A stretch of 37,176 nucleotides of DNA from a virus, in IMG/VR virus record IMGVR_UViG_3300045966_000097, positions 1 to 37,176 of that record; one strand, 5' to 3'. This document shows, piece after piece, positions 12,185-20,675 of the stretch. Under the pieces are notes generated by a model. That model was not told where the DNA came from. It saw only the letters and a program-made list of their open reading frames with translations, and made no database searches. How positions within the stretch are numbered: the first letter of the stretch is position 1; every line of letters starts with the position of its first letter. The position numbers were made by a program, and so were the translations under genes.

Positions 12185-13681
12185 GAAGTCCTGGATCCCG
12201 TCCGACCGCTTAAAGCTTTTAGTTGGCAGCCCCAGCCTCCGGTACAGTTCCTGTTCGTAGTGCCATCCCACGCTCTGGGAATCCCTCGGCTCGATCCCAT
12301 GCTCAAGTGCTAGCCGCCGGTCTACGTTCATCTGAAGCAAGCGCTCGCCTTCCGTGCGAGGGGCCTCAATCGCGTTTCCGTGAGCATCGAATAGTCCCCC
12401 CAGCCGCCGCCGGTTCTGGCGCATCATCCATACATCGACCACCGTCTCCGGTTGGGGCCAGCCCATCACCTCATTGAAATATGGCCCGATCTTTGGCCCT
12501 AATACTCTGCTGCCACGGTACAGTTCGCCTAAACGAATTTCCTTAGCGTTCGGAACGAAGTACTTGATATCTCGTCCACTCACGTGAGACTTGAGAAAAT
12601 CTGCAACGCCCTTCTCTCCCAACTCATTTAGCATTCGGTTTAGCTTCAGGATCTGGCTGGTGACCCCTTGCGCCGGCCAGAACCTTCCCGATGGTTGAGT
12701 GATCGGGAATCGGCCCTCGGCGCGGTACGGCATCCAAATCCGGGCGCCGTTGAAGGCCTCGGCCCGCGGGTTTGAGTTGTTGCTCATGGTCGAACTCATG
12801 GCCTTCTGCACAGTGTCCTTCACCGGGTCTTCCAACTCCGGATAAACCGTTCGCAGAAGCTGGTCGCCCAATGCAGTGTCAGGCCCATACCAGTCGATGC
12901 CGCTGTAGGGCTGGGTCAGTTGGTCCGCGAATTCCTTGCGGCCGAGGTTCATCAGACGCCGCATCTTGATATGGTCCGGAGCTGAATCGGGAATCTCGCC
13001 TAAGTGTCTCCGCACCATCTCCTGCATATAACGCTGCGCGTCTGGCACCTCCAGCCTTTTGCCGGCCTTCGGGATGAAGTTCTTGATGGCTGGATCGATC
13101 TCTGCGAGTTTCATTCCCGGCCGCCACCCCAGCACCCCCTGCATCACCCTCGGATCCGGATTGTCGAACGGCGCGAGTAATGCTTCTGTTGCGGCCAAAG
13201 GCATCCCTTGCGCTCCACCGACCAAGCCCAAGACGAGCGGTAGCGCCGACTTCATAGCGATACCGGCCGCTTTCCCGAGAGCTGCATCGACCAGTCGCGG
13301 GTCATCCTGGTGAATGAGCGGACGTGCCGGTGTCGGCCGCAGATCGAACAGAGAGCCGAATGTCGGAGGTCCTGGTGGGAGTTGCGCCTGCTGCTCGCGC
13401 CTTCGCCACGCTTCCACCTGTTGCGGAATTGTCGAATCTGGCATGTATGATGCGCCGAGGTCGCTGAGCGCATTGATGCCCCATCCCAACGCGCCGCCAA
13501 CTAGCTGGTCCCATGCGCTGGGTGGAGTCTGCTCGCTTGCAGCTAGCGCTCTCTGCACTGGTCCGAGCATCGCCCGGGCGTCCCGCGGCGGCAGGCGCTT
13601 CTGCAACAAAAGGTACTGCTCGATCTGTGCGTCTGACCAACCTGCCAACCGAGCGCCCTCAATGTCGAAGTCTGCCATCAC
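12164..13681 (-). CDS. Putative virion/ejection protein, 505 aa
   Basis: Last gene of the virion operon; its ATG overlaps the stop of the large protein upstream. The N-terminal ~110 residues are helical with a GWSDAQIEQYLLLQKRLPP segment. About 140-175 is a hydrophobic, Gly/Ala-rich stretch (AAGIAMKSALPLVLGLVGGA) that could insert into membranes. The C-terminal half (about 180-505) is mixed and Trp/Arg-rich, with VVDVWMMRQNRRRLGG. Position after two other ejection-type proteins and the membrane-like segment suggest injection into the host with the DNA. A domain from polyvalent phage proteins is possible but not certain. Confidence 0.6.
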   Translation of the reverse strand: MMADFDIEGARLAGWSDAQIEQYLLLQKRLPPRDARAMLGPVQRALAASEQTPPSAWDQLVGGALGWGINALSDLGASYMPDSTIPQQVEAWRRREQQAQLPPGPPTFGSLFDLRPTPARPLIHQDDPRLVDAALGKAAGIAMKSALPLVLGLVGGAQGMPLAATEALLAPFDNPDPRVMQGVLGWRPGMKLAEIDPAIKNFIPKAGKRLEVPDAQRYMQEMVRRHLGEIPDSAPDHIKMRRLMNLGRKEFADQLTQPYSGIDWYGPDTALGDQLLRTVYPELEDPVKDTVQKAMSSTMSNNSNPRAEAFNGARIWMPYRAEGRFPITQPSGRFWPAQGVTSQILKLNRMLNELGEKGVADFLKSHVSGRDIKYFVPNAKEIRLGELYRGSRVLGPKIGPYFNEVMGWPQPETVVDVWMMRQNRRRLGGLFDAHGNAIEAPRTEGERLLQMNVDRRLALEHGIEPRDSQSVGWHYEQELYRRLGLPTKSFKRSDGIQDFLRSPTK

Positions 13682-16056
13682 CTGCTCCTGTCGAAACTGG
13701 AGAGCGGAGGTCTCTCGCCCTGCTTCGGCGCCGGGGTCAATGCCTGCGTGGGGATCGAACGCATGATATGCCGGAATAATCCTGAAGCTCTGGCGCTCTG
13801 CGTGAGCGGCGTGTCCATTGCTTGAGTCAACTTCCGGGCGAATCCCGGCGAGTACAGCATCTTTGCCAACGCACCCATGCCGAGGACGTATGCCGAGCCG
13901 CCGATCGGGTCCGCCAGGAGCAGCCCCGGCGTGCCGGCCGCGACGGCGACCAATGCGCTGCCTGAGGGGTTCGGGTTCTCGGCGAGCTTCTTGATCCCCA
14001 GGAAGAACTCGTCCAACTCTGCCCGCAGTTGCGGGTCCTTGAAGAGGATCTTCTTGGTTTCATCCCCGAGGGTGCGCCAGTCGGCGAACATCCCGGCCGC
14101 CCGGTTCAGCGTGAATCCGCCGCCCTCGGTCGCCTTTTTGAAGACGTTCTCGAGGGTGGCTCGCCCGAGCCTCGGCATCTCTTCCGGGGCTTCCTTGGCT
14201 ACCTGACGCAGGAGGTGAATGTTCTGATCGTTGCCGAATGTCAGCCGGCTTGCGGTCCCGACCGGCGAAGTGGTGGCCAGCTTCCCGATCGCCTCGGCTC
14301 CCTCGCCGGCTTGCTCAAACATTCCGTCGAGAGCCCGCCCCAATTCCGGCTTGTTGCCCAGTATCAGCTTCTTGGTTTCCGGCCCCAACTTCCGCCAGGT
14401 GTTCCGCGCCGCCCCGAAGCTGTCCGCGTCCAGGGCCTTCTGCCAGAGGTCGTCCACCAACGCCCGCCCGATCTTAGTGAGTTCCCCGGGAGTCTCCTGC
14501 GCCAGCCTCCGCAGGAGGTTGATGTTCTGGTCCCCCGGCATGATCAGTTTTCCGTATGCCTTGACGGGTTCGACCACGGATTCCGCCTTGTTGAATCCAC
14601 GGCCGAGGACCTTCTCGGCTACCCGCTCCGTCCGTCCCTGATGGAAGCGGGCCAGACGCCCGGCCTTCAGAGACTCGAGCACCCCTTCCCCGGCCTGGTA
14701 GGCAGCGTCATCGATCTCCTTCTGGAGCTGCTTCACTGTCAGCTTCAGGATTGATGAGCTTTGTCCATCATCGATCTCTCGCAGCAGCTCCTTCAGCGGG
14801 CCGAGGTTCTCTTCCGCCAGGGTGGCCGGTATGTGATCGGCGTCATCCATGATGCTCTTGAGCGTAGGCAATGCCGCCGAAGCGTCCTTTTGGGTTTGTG
14901 ACCAGGAACGCCGGATGCGGTCGTAGACCGGTTTCAACTGCTTCTTCACGAACCGGATGTCGACCGGCATGGCGACATCTTCCATGATCGCTTCGACCGT
15001 CCCGTCCTTGAGCTCCCGCGTCCCGGTTTGGACGCTCCGCACGTTCCACGGGTCCGCTTCGGCCTTCCGGAAGACGTCGTATGCCGTATCGGCTGCCGCC
15101 TTGGACTGCTTCGCGCTCGTTGTGAGAGCCTCCCCAACCCCGGCTCCAGCCTGCTCTGCCGTCACCGGGACGGGATGCACCTGCTTGGCGAGCCATTCCT
15201 TGCCGGCCTGCTCGGCTTCAGTGACCGCGCCGGCCCGCCCCTGCATGGCGGTCTGCAATCCCGCCCCTGCTTCTTCGGCCGTCACCGGGGTGAGATGCGC
15301 CTGTTCCAGGAGCTGCTGGGCACTGCGGCTCAGGGCCTGCTCTGTCCGGCGGGAAGCGGTCCTCGCCACCATTGCGCCGAACGGAGTGTATGCGCTGATC
15401 TTCTCGAGAGCCCGCACGTAGGGCGATCCGGTGCGCACACCCGCCGGAACTACCGCTCCCCTCTTTGCAAGGTAATCGAGGCCGGCCGCATCAGCCGGCG
15501 TCAGGGCCGCGGCCGCGGCGCGTCGTTCCAGGTAGCCGCCCAGTCCTGCCCCCGCCCCGCCAGTCACCACGCCCAAGCCTGTCGCGAAAGGATCCCCACC
15601 CGTCTGCAGTGCGGCCTGCCCTCCACCGAGCGCCGCCTCTGCTCCGATGCGTGTGAGCAGCGGAGCCCCCTTCAGGCCTTTGGTGAGGGCCGTCCCGGGA
15701 ATCACCGCTTCTGCGATCTGCTCTCCGACCTTGCCGACCGTGCCCATTGGTGAAGGCGGGGCCGTCATGGCCCGCTGGACTTCCGGGCGGTCAATGATCC
15801 GCTCCTCGCCCGTGAGCCGCCGCACGAGATCCCCCCCGTGATATACCGTGCTCGCTGCGCCGGCCGCCATGCCCTCAGCCAAGTCCAGCATTCCGGTGAC
15901 TCGAGGGTCGGTGAATCCGAGGCGTTGCGCCCAGGTTTGGGGCTTCGCTGCCGATGTCGCGGCACTGCGGATTGCCGCCCCGATCTGCTCATCGCTCATC
16001 GAATCGGGAAATTCGACGTTGCCGACCCCTGGAATCTCCACGATCTTCGCAGGCAT
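13678..16056 (-). CDS. Large internal virion (ejection) protein, 792 aa
   Basis: The N-terminus is the motif VEIPGVGNVEFPDSMSDEQI (residues 6-25), common at the start of large phage internal or tail proteins. Next come Gly/Ala-rich, possibly membrane-active regions (about 120-190) and long helical, coiled-coil stretches. There are two internal duplications: PVTAEEAGAGLQTAM versus PVTAEQAGAGVGEAL (about residues 255 and 300), and a ~100-residue unit starting GDQNINLLRRLAQETP (about 510) repeated as GNDQNIHLLRQVAKEAP (about 605). A hydrophobic segment lies near 705-740. Such proteins are packed in podovirus heads and released to form the DNA channel. Operon-coupled to both neighbours. Confidence 0.7.
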   Translation of the reverse strand: MPAKIVEIPGVGNVEFPDSMSDEQIGAAIRSAATSAAKPQTWAQRLGFTDPRVTGMLDLAEGMAAGAASTVYHGGDLVRRLTGEERIIDRPEVQRAMTAPPSPMGTVGKVGEQIAEAVIPGTALTKGLKGAPLLTRIGAEAALGGGQAALQTGGDPFATGLGVVTGGAGAGLGGYLERRAAAAALTPADAAGLDYLAKRGAVVPAGVRTGSPYVRALEKISAYTPFGAMVARTASRRTEQALSRSAQQLLEQAHLTPVTAEEAGAGLQTAMQGRAGAVTEAEQAGKEWLAKQVHPVPVTAEQAGAGVGEALTTSAKQSKAAADTAYDVFRKAEADPWNVRSVQTGTRELKDGTVEAIMEDVAMPVDIRFVKKQLKPVYDRIRRSWSQTQKDASAALPTLKSIMDDADHIPATLAEENLGPLKELLREIDDGQSSSILKLTVKQLQKEIDDAAYQAGEGVLESLKAGRLARFHQGRTERVAEKVLGRGFNKAESVVEPVKAYGKLIMPGDQNINLLRRLAQETPGELTKIGRALVDDLWQKALDADSFGAARNTWRKLGPETKKLILGNKPELGRALDGMFEQAGEGAEAIGKLATTSPVGTASRLTFGNDQNIHLLRQVAKEAPEEMPRLGRATLENVFKKATEGGGFTLNRAAGMFADWRTLGDETKKILFKDPQLRAELDEFFLGIKKLAENPNPSGSALVAVAAGTPGLLLADPIGGSAYVLGMGALAKMLYSPGFARKLTQAMDTPLTQSARASGLFRHIMRSIPTQALTPAPKQGERPPLSSFDRSR

Positions 16057-17417
16057 TATTTGGCCTCGATCCTGCCGGTCGCCGGATTGTACTTATGTGT
16101 CGCCGGTTTGTCGGTCACTGTGGGGGAGGGTCCGCCGGGTCTCAGGTTGTCACTGACGCTCTTGGCCTCCGAGCTGTAACGATCGAGCGCCGCGAGCGCC
16201 GCGTCGAGACGCCCTACCACCAGATCGGACCTGCTGGCGATCTGATCCATGAAGCGCTTCTCCTCGCTCGGATTCACCGCACCGCCCGAACGCAGGCGCC
16301 CGACCTGGTCCGCGACGTTGGCGGCCAATTTGGCAAGCTCCGGATCGGTGCCCAGAACGATACCGCGCAGGGCGCCGCCGTAGTCCTTCTTGAAGGCCTG
16401 ACGGAGCTGCTCGAGGCCCGGCTGGAGATTGCTGGCGATCGAGTACACCTTGGCGGCATCCCCGCTCATTGCCTTACTGATATTGGTCTGGTTCTGTAGT
16501 TCGAGTTCTCGCTTCTTGATGTCGAGATCCTGCTGGATTTTCTCGGGCGATTGTAGGACGTTGACGCGTGCCCCCGCCAGCGCCTGGGCCTCTTCGACCC
16601 TCTGCGCCTGCACCTCGGGCGGATACGCCACGTCGCGTCCCGGGACGGCCTGCGTCGGCTTGAGCCCATACTGCCTGACTAGCTGATAGCCGGCTGGAGA
16701 GTGGTTCAGGGGTATCAGCGGTTGCACAGACGGCGGCATTTTCGCCCGCCACTCAGCCCATGCCGCGGGATCGTCCGGAACCGTGAGAGCCGCTTGCTCG
16801 AGCCCGCGGAGACGTTCCTGCGCTTGCTCGCTCGCCACACGCGCCGCGGATTCTTCGGCCTCCCTCTTGGCTCTGGATTGGGCCAGACCATAATCCGCCT
16901 GTTCCTTACCCTTCATCGCGAAGAGCAGGTGCTGCTGGACGTTCCCGGCATCGTAGCCCTGCTCGATATATTGCCGCGCCTGTTCCGGTGAGACCAGGCC
17001 TCGCCCGTGCGCCTGGATCACGGCATTGTTCCAACTCTTCGTGTCCTTTGCCGTGCCGAGGAGTTGATACATCTCACCGTAGATCTTCGATTGCCGGTCG
17101 AAGTTCTTCTCTGCGATCTCCTGCTGGGTCTTCAGGTACTCGACGCCGGTCTTCGGCCCCAAGATCCCCACCGTCTGCCCGGCCGTGAGATCTTCGCCGG
17201 CTGTCATGCGGCGCCGGAACTCCATCTGGCCGGCATTCGCCTCGCGCAGAGCGTCCAGCTTCATCCGCTCCTGTTCCATCTCCATCTTGCGGATCTGCTG
17301 CGTGTCCATCAACTGGCGCAAGGTGAGCATCTGCCCGAACTGCTGGATGGGCGAAGGGATGTCGAGGTTGATCTGCGGGACGCGGACTCCGAGGCTGATT
17401 TCCGGATTCAGAGCCAT
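16056..17417 (-). CDS. Internal virion protein, coiled-coil rich, 453 aa
   Basis: Almost entirely helical. Residues about 30-120 and 170-215 are charged coiled coil (RQLMDTQQIRKMEMEQERMK; AKREAEESAARVASEQAQER). About 215-260 is a Pro/Trp spacer. About 280-420 is helical again. It ends with the KYNPATGRIEAK motif seen at the C-terminus of many phage internal proteins. The middle of three consecutive ejection-type genes, it corresponds by position to P22 gp16/gp20-type or T7 gp15-type proteins, with no sequence identity claimed. Its stop and the next ATG overlap. Confidence 0.65.
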   Translation of the reverse strand: MALNPEISLGVRVPQINLDIPSPIQQFGQMLTLRQLMDTQQIRKMEMEQERMKLDALREANAGQMEFRRRMTAGEDLTAGQTVGILGPKTGVEYLKTQQEIAEKNFDRQSKIYGEMYQLLGTAKDTKSWNNAVIQAHGRGLVSPEQARQYIEQGYDAGNVQQHLLFAMKGKEQADYGLAQSRAKREAEESAARVASEQAQERLRGLEQAALTVPDDPAAWAEWRAKMPPSVQPLIPLNHSPAGYQLVRQYGLKPTQAVPGRDVAYPPEVQAQRVEEAQALAGARVNVLQSPEKIQQDLDIKKRELELQNQTNISKAMSGDAAKVYSIASNLQPGLEQLRQAFKKDYGGALRGIVLGTDPELAKLAANVADQVGRLRSGGAVNPSEEKRFMDQIASRSDLVVGRLDAALAALDRYSSEAKSVSDNLRPGGPSPTVTDKPATHKYNPATGRIEAK

Positions 17418-17606
17418 TTACTTCCCCACCCGAATGTCGGTCAACCCCGGGAATAACGCACTCAAGAGCCAGAGGATCAGCACCAGGATGACCACCACGT
17501 TTAGAATCGTCTTCACGGCCTGCTGCATCGGCACATAGGTATTGATCAGCCAGAGCAGCACTCCCACAATCACCAGCACCAAAATCAGAGTCAGAATGGG
17601 CATCAC
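17418..17606 (-). CDS. Small two-helix membrane protein, Thivi_2564-like
   Basis: 62 aa with two hydrophobic helices: about residues 3-22 (ILTLILVLVIVGVLLWLIN) and 35-54 (LNVVVILVLILWLLSALF), joined by a short polar turn YVPMQQAVK. This matches my memory of the Thivi_2564 family of small phage and bacterial membrane proteins. Size and topology fit a class II holin, making it the best holin candidate here. No endolysin lies beside it, and it sits between virion genes, so a role in injection is also possible. Confidence 0.7.
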   Translation of the reverse strand: MMPILTLILVLVIVGVLLWLINTYVPMQQAVKTILNVVVILVLILWLLSALFPGLTDIRVGK

Positions 17607-17616
17607 TTCCTCCGCT

Positions 17617-18807
17617 TTAGTAGATATACGGGGGGCGTGGGGGCGGCGCTATTGATCCCGCCCCGTAGAGGTCTCCGTACCCGGGCCCGCGATAGGCCGG
17701 CATCCCGGGATTCGGCATGTACGTCGATGGCTGCGGGTAGTACGTCTTCGACGCCGCGGCGTATGGCGTGAATCCCCCGGGTGTCATGTAGTCGTTCAGG
17801 AGCTGCTTCTGCTGGTAGTAGCCCCCGACCTGGTTGGCCGCGCCGGCGATCCCCCCGAGCATCCCGGACCATGCATTCGCCGAGCCTATCTTCCCGGCCG
17901 CTTGGGCCGCTGCTCCGCTCGTCATCAGATCCGCGATCGACCGCTGCGAGTTGAAGGCGTTGGCTGACTGCTGCGCCATCGCATTCTGCATGGCATTCCC
18001 GCCGTACTCCGCGGCGCCAACATTCCAGCCTCCCGCGGTCTGGTTCGCCCCGATGTTCCACCCGCCTGCGGTCTGAGCCGCTCCCGTTCGCATCGCTGCG
18101 GCCTGCTGCGCCGCAGTCATCAGATTTCCGCCGGCGAGAGCGCCGGTGCGAACCCCCATATCCATCAAGTTGCCGAACCGGCTGAATCGGTCGTTCTGCT
18201 GGCTTCTAAAGCGGTCGAAGGCCGCGCCATACTCGCTCGCAGCCATGTTCTGCGAGAGATTCATTGCGGCCTTCAAGGCGCCCCCTCCGAGCGCTCCCCC
18301 ACGCGCTGCCGCCGATCCCGCCAGCGCCCGGTTCGCCTGGTCGAGCCGGAACTGGTAGCCCGGGTCGAACTTCTTCATGTCCTCGTAGGTGAAGTCCTTG
18401 GTTCCTGCGCCTCCCGGTCCCATGAATTCCGCCATGCTCTTGGCGGCCTGTGTTCCCACGCCAAGGTATGGCTCGAGGTACTGGTTGGCCTCGGTGGCCG
18501 CGCCGGTGATCCCGGTCGCGCCGCGCTCGGCGACGTCGACCAGATTCCCGGCCGCATCTCGAGCGACTCCGGTCAGGTTTGTTCCTGCCGTGTTTGCCGC
18601 GTTGAGCACATCCTGACGCGCCTGCTCGGCCGTCGCCTGGATACGCGGGTTGTACTCGGCTGTGACGTCGCGGAACCCCTGAGCCTGGCGCTGCGCCTCC
18701 TCCTGCTGGATCTGTGCTGCGCTCTTGGCTGCTCGAGAGCCCAGGACCCCGCCGATGATCGAACTTCCGGCCGAGATCGCCGCCGGAATCGCTACTGCTG
18801 CCGGCAC
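17617..18807 (-). CDS. DNA transfer/internal virion protein, P22 gp7 or T7 gp14-like role
   Basis: 396 aa, very rich in Ala, Gly, Gln and Asn. The N-terminus is hydrophobic (AAVAIPAAISAGSSIIGGVL). The central block FDPGYQFRLDQANRALAGSA, continuing to a GGALKAAMNLSQNMAASEYG segment, is a hallmark of a widespread class of phage DNA-transfer proteins. The C-terminus is Pro/Tyr-rich. Repeated AGGWNIGANQTAGGWNVGA units are visible. Such proteins are ejected first and form the channel across the envelope. Strong ribosome binding site (AGGAGGTG). First of the three ejection genes. Confidence 0.8.
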   Translation of the reverse strand: MPAAVAIPAAISAGSSIIGGVLGSRAAKSAAQIQQEEAQRQAQGFRDVTAEYNPRIQATAEQARQDVLNAANTAGTNLTGVARDAAGNLVDVAERGATGITGAATEANQYLEPYLGVGTQAAKSMAEFMGPGGAGTKDFTYEDMKKFDPGYQFRLDQANRALAGSAAARGGALGGGALKAAMNLSQNMAASEYGAAFDRFRSQQNDRFSRFGNLMDMGVRTGALAGGNLMTAAQQAAAMRTGAAQTAGGWNIGANQTAGGWNVGAAEYGGNAMQNAMAQQSANAFNSQRSIADLMTSGAAAQAAGKIGSANAWSGMLGGIAGAANQVGGYYQQKQLLNDYMTPGGFTPYAAASKTYYPQPSTYMPNPGMPAYRGPGYGDLYGAGSIAPPPRPPYIY

Positions 18808-18841
18808 ATTGCACCTCCTGACTGATAAACTAGAGAGATAA

Positions 18842-18858
18842 GCCGGACATCATCCGGC
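18842..18858. other. Short hairpin between divergent genes
   Basis: GCCGGA-CATCA-TCCGGC forms a perfect 6-bp stem with a five-base loop. On the minus strand it precedes the ribosome binding site of the DNA transfer gene and is followed by TTATC, making a weak terminator or 5' leader hairpin. On the plus strand it lies directly before the AGGAG of the gene at 18872. Confidence 0.35.
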
Positions 18859-18871
18859 AGGAGAAAACTAA

Positions 18872-19093
18872 TTGACCGATATCCAAATCCTCACGATTGC
18901 AATCAGCATCGTGATTCCCGTTGGCGTGATGCTTTACTCGAACAGTCGCGTCAGCGACGTGAGTAAACGAATCGATGACACGAAGGCTGATCTCAATCGG
19001 CGCATCGACGAACTGAAGAGCCATATCGACAATGGCTTCGACCATATGGCGCTCCTGCTCAAACTTCACGAAGCTGAACACCACAAGAAATAG
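18872..19093 (+). CDS. Membrane-anchored coiled-coil protein, 73 aa
   Basis: TTG start with AGGAG eight bases upstream. Residues about 5-22 (ILTIAISIVIPVGVMLYS) form one membrane helix. The remainder (25-73) is a long amphipathic coiled coil (VSDVSKRIDDTKADLNRRID and on). The layout, an N-terminal anchor plus coiled coil, resembles inner-membrane spanins and many small phage proteins of unknown role. It is the only rightward gene in this part of the virion operon apart from the HNH-type gene, and its end overlaps the acetyltransferase-like gene by 35 bases. Confidence 0.65.
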   Translation: MTDIQILTIAISIVIPVGVMLYSNSRVSDVSKRIDDTKADLNRRIDELKSHIDNGFDHMALLLKLHEAEHHKK

Positions 19094-19673
19094 GGCTCCG
19101 TCGCGCCCTCTCCGGGCCAACGGCGCGTTCTCCGGGTGATGCCGGGGCATGGGCGGCTACGTCAAGGCCGCCCGCAAGTTCCGCCCTGCGAATGGCCTCT
19201 TCTTCCGGTGGGCTGATCCCAAGGCACACCTGATCGCACAACTTCCCGTCCTTGAGGTAGCTCCCCCGATTGCAGCCAAAGATGGTCATCCCCGCCTTGA
19301 TGGCGAAGTGCAACGCGAGTCGGTTCGTCGATGGCACGTTGCTCACGATGCGCCGACACGGGGTGTGCTCCCAGATCCAGGCCGGCAGCAGGCGAGCTGC
19401 CTCGAGCCCCGGCTCGCCCCATGCCACCGGCATCAACGCCGTATGGACTTCCCAACAGATGCTGTTGAGTGGGTGAAACATCCACAGGCCCAGCAGGTCA
19501 TGGCCCTCCGGGTAAACGTCCCGCGCCACCACGTACCAGATCGCCTCATGCTGGATAGGCTGGTAGTCCTCGCGCCGCGGGGAGTTGTCGTCCGAGATCT
19601 TGTCCCAAATTCTCGGATGCGTGATGATTCTGCGGATAAGTTCAAAGTCAAATGACCTCTCAAAAGTAATCAT
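19059..19673 (-). CDS. GNAT-like acetyltransferase, DUF2824 type
   Basis: 204 aa. It starts ITFERSFDFELIRRIITHPR and continues with WYVVARDVYPEGHDLLGLWM and IVSNVPSTNRLALHFAIKAG, the pattern of the small GNAT-fold proteins (DUF2824) found in P22-like and related phages. In the ordinary fold these bind acetyl-CoA; substrate unknown. The last ~40 residues look extended and low-complexity, overlapping the convergent small gene, so the C-terminus may be shorter in function. Ribosome binding site GAGGAT. A separate stump of the same N-terminus lies at 20676-20738, with an HNH-type gene in between on the other strand. Confidence 0.75.
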   Translation of the reverse strand: MITFERSFDFELIRRIITHPRIWDKISDDNSPRREDYQPIQHEAIWYVVARDVYPEGHDLLGLWMFHPLNSICWEVHTALMPVAWGEPGLEAARLLPAWIWEHTPCRRIVSNVPSTNRLALHFAIKAGMTIFGCNRGSYLKDGKLCDQVCLGISPPEEEAIRRAELAGGLDVAAHAPASPGERAVGPERARRSPISCGVQLREV

Positions 19674-19718
19674 TTGATCCTCAAATATTCTGGGGTTTTG
19701 TCACTGACTAATGGGATA

Positions 19719-20675
19719 ATGAATACAGACCGCATGGCACACCCAAGACACGGAAAGAGCCGATCTCCCGAATATTCAAGTTGGCGGGCAATGTTAGAAC
19801 GATGTGGCAAGCCGACACATCCTGCTTATTTTCTCTATGGCGGCCGCGGAATCACGGTTTCCCCTGAACTGCAAACGTTTGAAGGGTTTTACGCAGTACT
19901 CGGCCCGCGCCCAACAGGGGGTAGCCTTGATCGTGTCGATGTCAATGGGAATTACACTCGCGACAATGTCAGATGGTCTACCGCCAAAACTCAAACCCGG
20001 AACCGTCAGAACAACCGCTGGATTACCTATAAAGGCGTGAGGAAAACTCTCGCCGAATGGAGCGAGATCCTGAAGATTCCATATGACCGTTTGAGTGCTC
20101 GCTTGCTTCGGTATGGCTGGTCGACCGAACGTGCGCTGGAAATGCCCCGCTATGAGCGGGGTGATCCACGGGTCGAAAGCCTTTCCCGTCACGTTCCGAC
20201 AGAACGGCAACCGCGAGCGGAGGTCCCCGATCGAGACAAGCGCTGGACTCATGGGCGAACGAAGACCCGCGAATATAGAGCATGGGCGGGTATGATTGAT
20301 CGCTGTGAGAATACGGCGAGACCTGAATATGCAGATTATGGCGGGCGGGGGATCAAAATAGCGCCTGAGTTGCGGGCATTCGAAGGATTCCTTGCTGTTC
20401 TTGGCCCTTGTGCGCCTGGTTTGAGTTTGGATCGCATCAATGTAAACGGCGATTATGCGCCGGGAAATGTGCGCTGGGCTGATGCCAAAACTCAGGCGAG
20501 GAACCGCAGGACGAGTCGGTTCATCGCGCACAACGGCAAAACGCAGACGCTGAAGGAATGGAGCATCGCACTGGCCATTCCATACCCGCGGCTTGGATTT
20601 CGTATTCGTTCCGGATGGCCGGTCGAAAGGGCATTTGCCGCGCCTCGATATGGATGGCGCGATCGCAAGGTTTGA
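19719..20675 (+). CDS. Duplicated HNH-type mobile endonuclease, 318 aa
   Basis: Two full copies of the same ~135-residue unit in one frame (about residues 6-143 and 176-310). Each contains HGxxxxxEYxxW, a Cys in xxRC, YGGRGI, SLDRxxVNGxYxxxNVRW, AKTQxRNR and a C-terminal KTLAEWS/LKEWS plus GWxxERA module. Single-unit relatives are common mobile HNH/AP2-type proteins in phages. A tandem fusion is unusual. The frame is open upstream to 19674, but the ATG at 19719 fits the family start. It is antisense to the virion operon. Its TGA (20673-20675) directly abuts a 21-codon stump of a GNAT-like gene whose intact homologue begins on the other side. This placement suggests a homing element. Confidence 0.8.
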   Translation: MNTDRMAHPRHGKSRSPEYSSWRAMLERCGKPTHPAYFLYGGRGITVSPELQTFEGFYAVLGPRPTGGSLDRVDVNGNYTRDNVRWSTAKTQTRNRQNNRWITYKGVRKTLAEWSEILKIPYDRLSARLLRYGWSTERALEMPRYERGDPRVESLSRHVPTERQPRAEVPDRDKRWTHGRTKTREYRAWAGMIDRCENTARPEYADYGGRGIKIAPELRAFEGFLAVLGPCAPGLSLDRINVNGDYAPGNVRWADAKTQARNRRTSRFIAHNGKTQTLKEWSIALAIPYPRLGFRIRSGWPVERAFAAPRYGWRDRKV

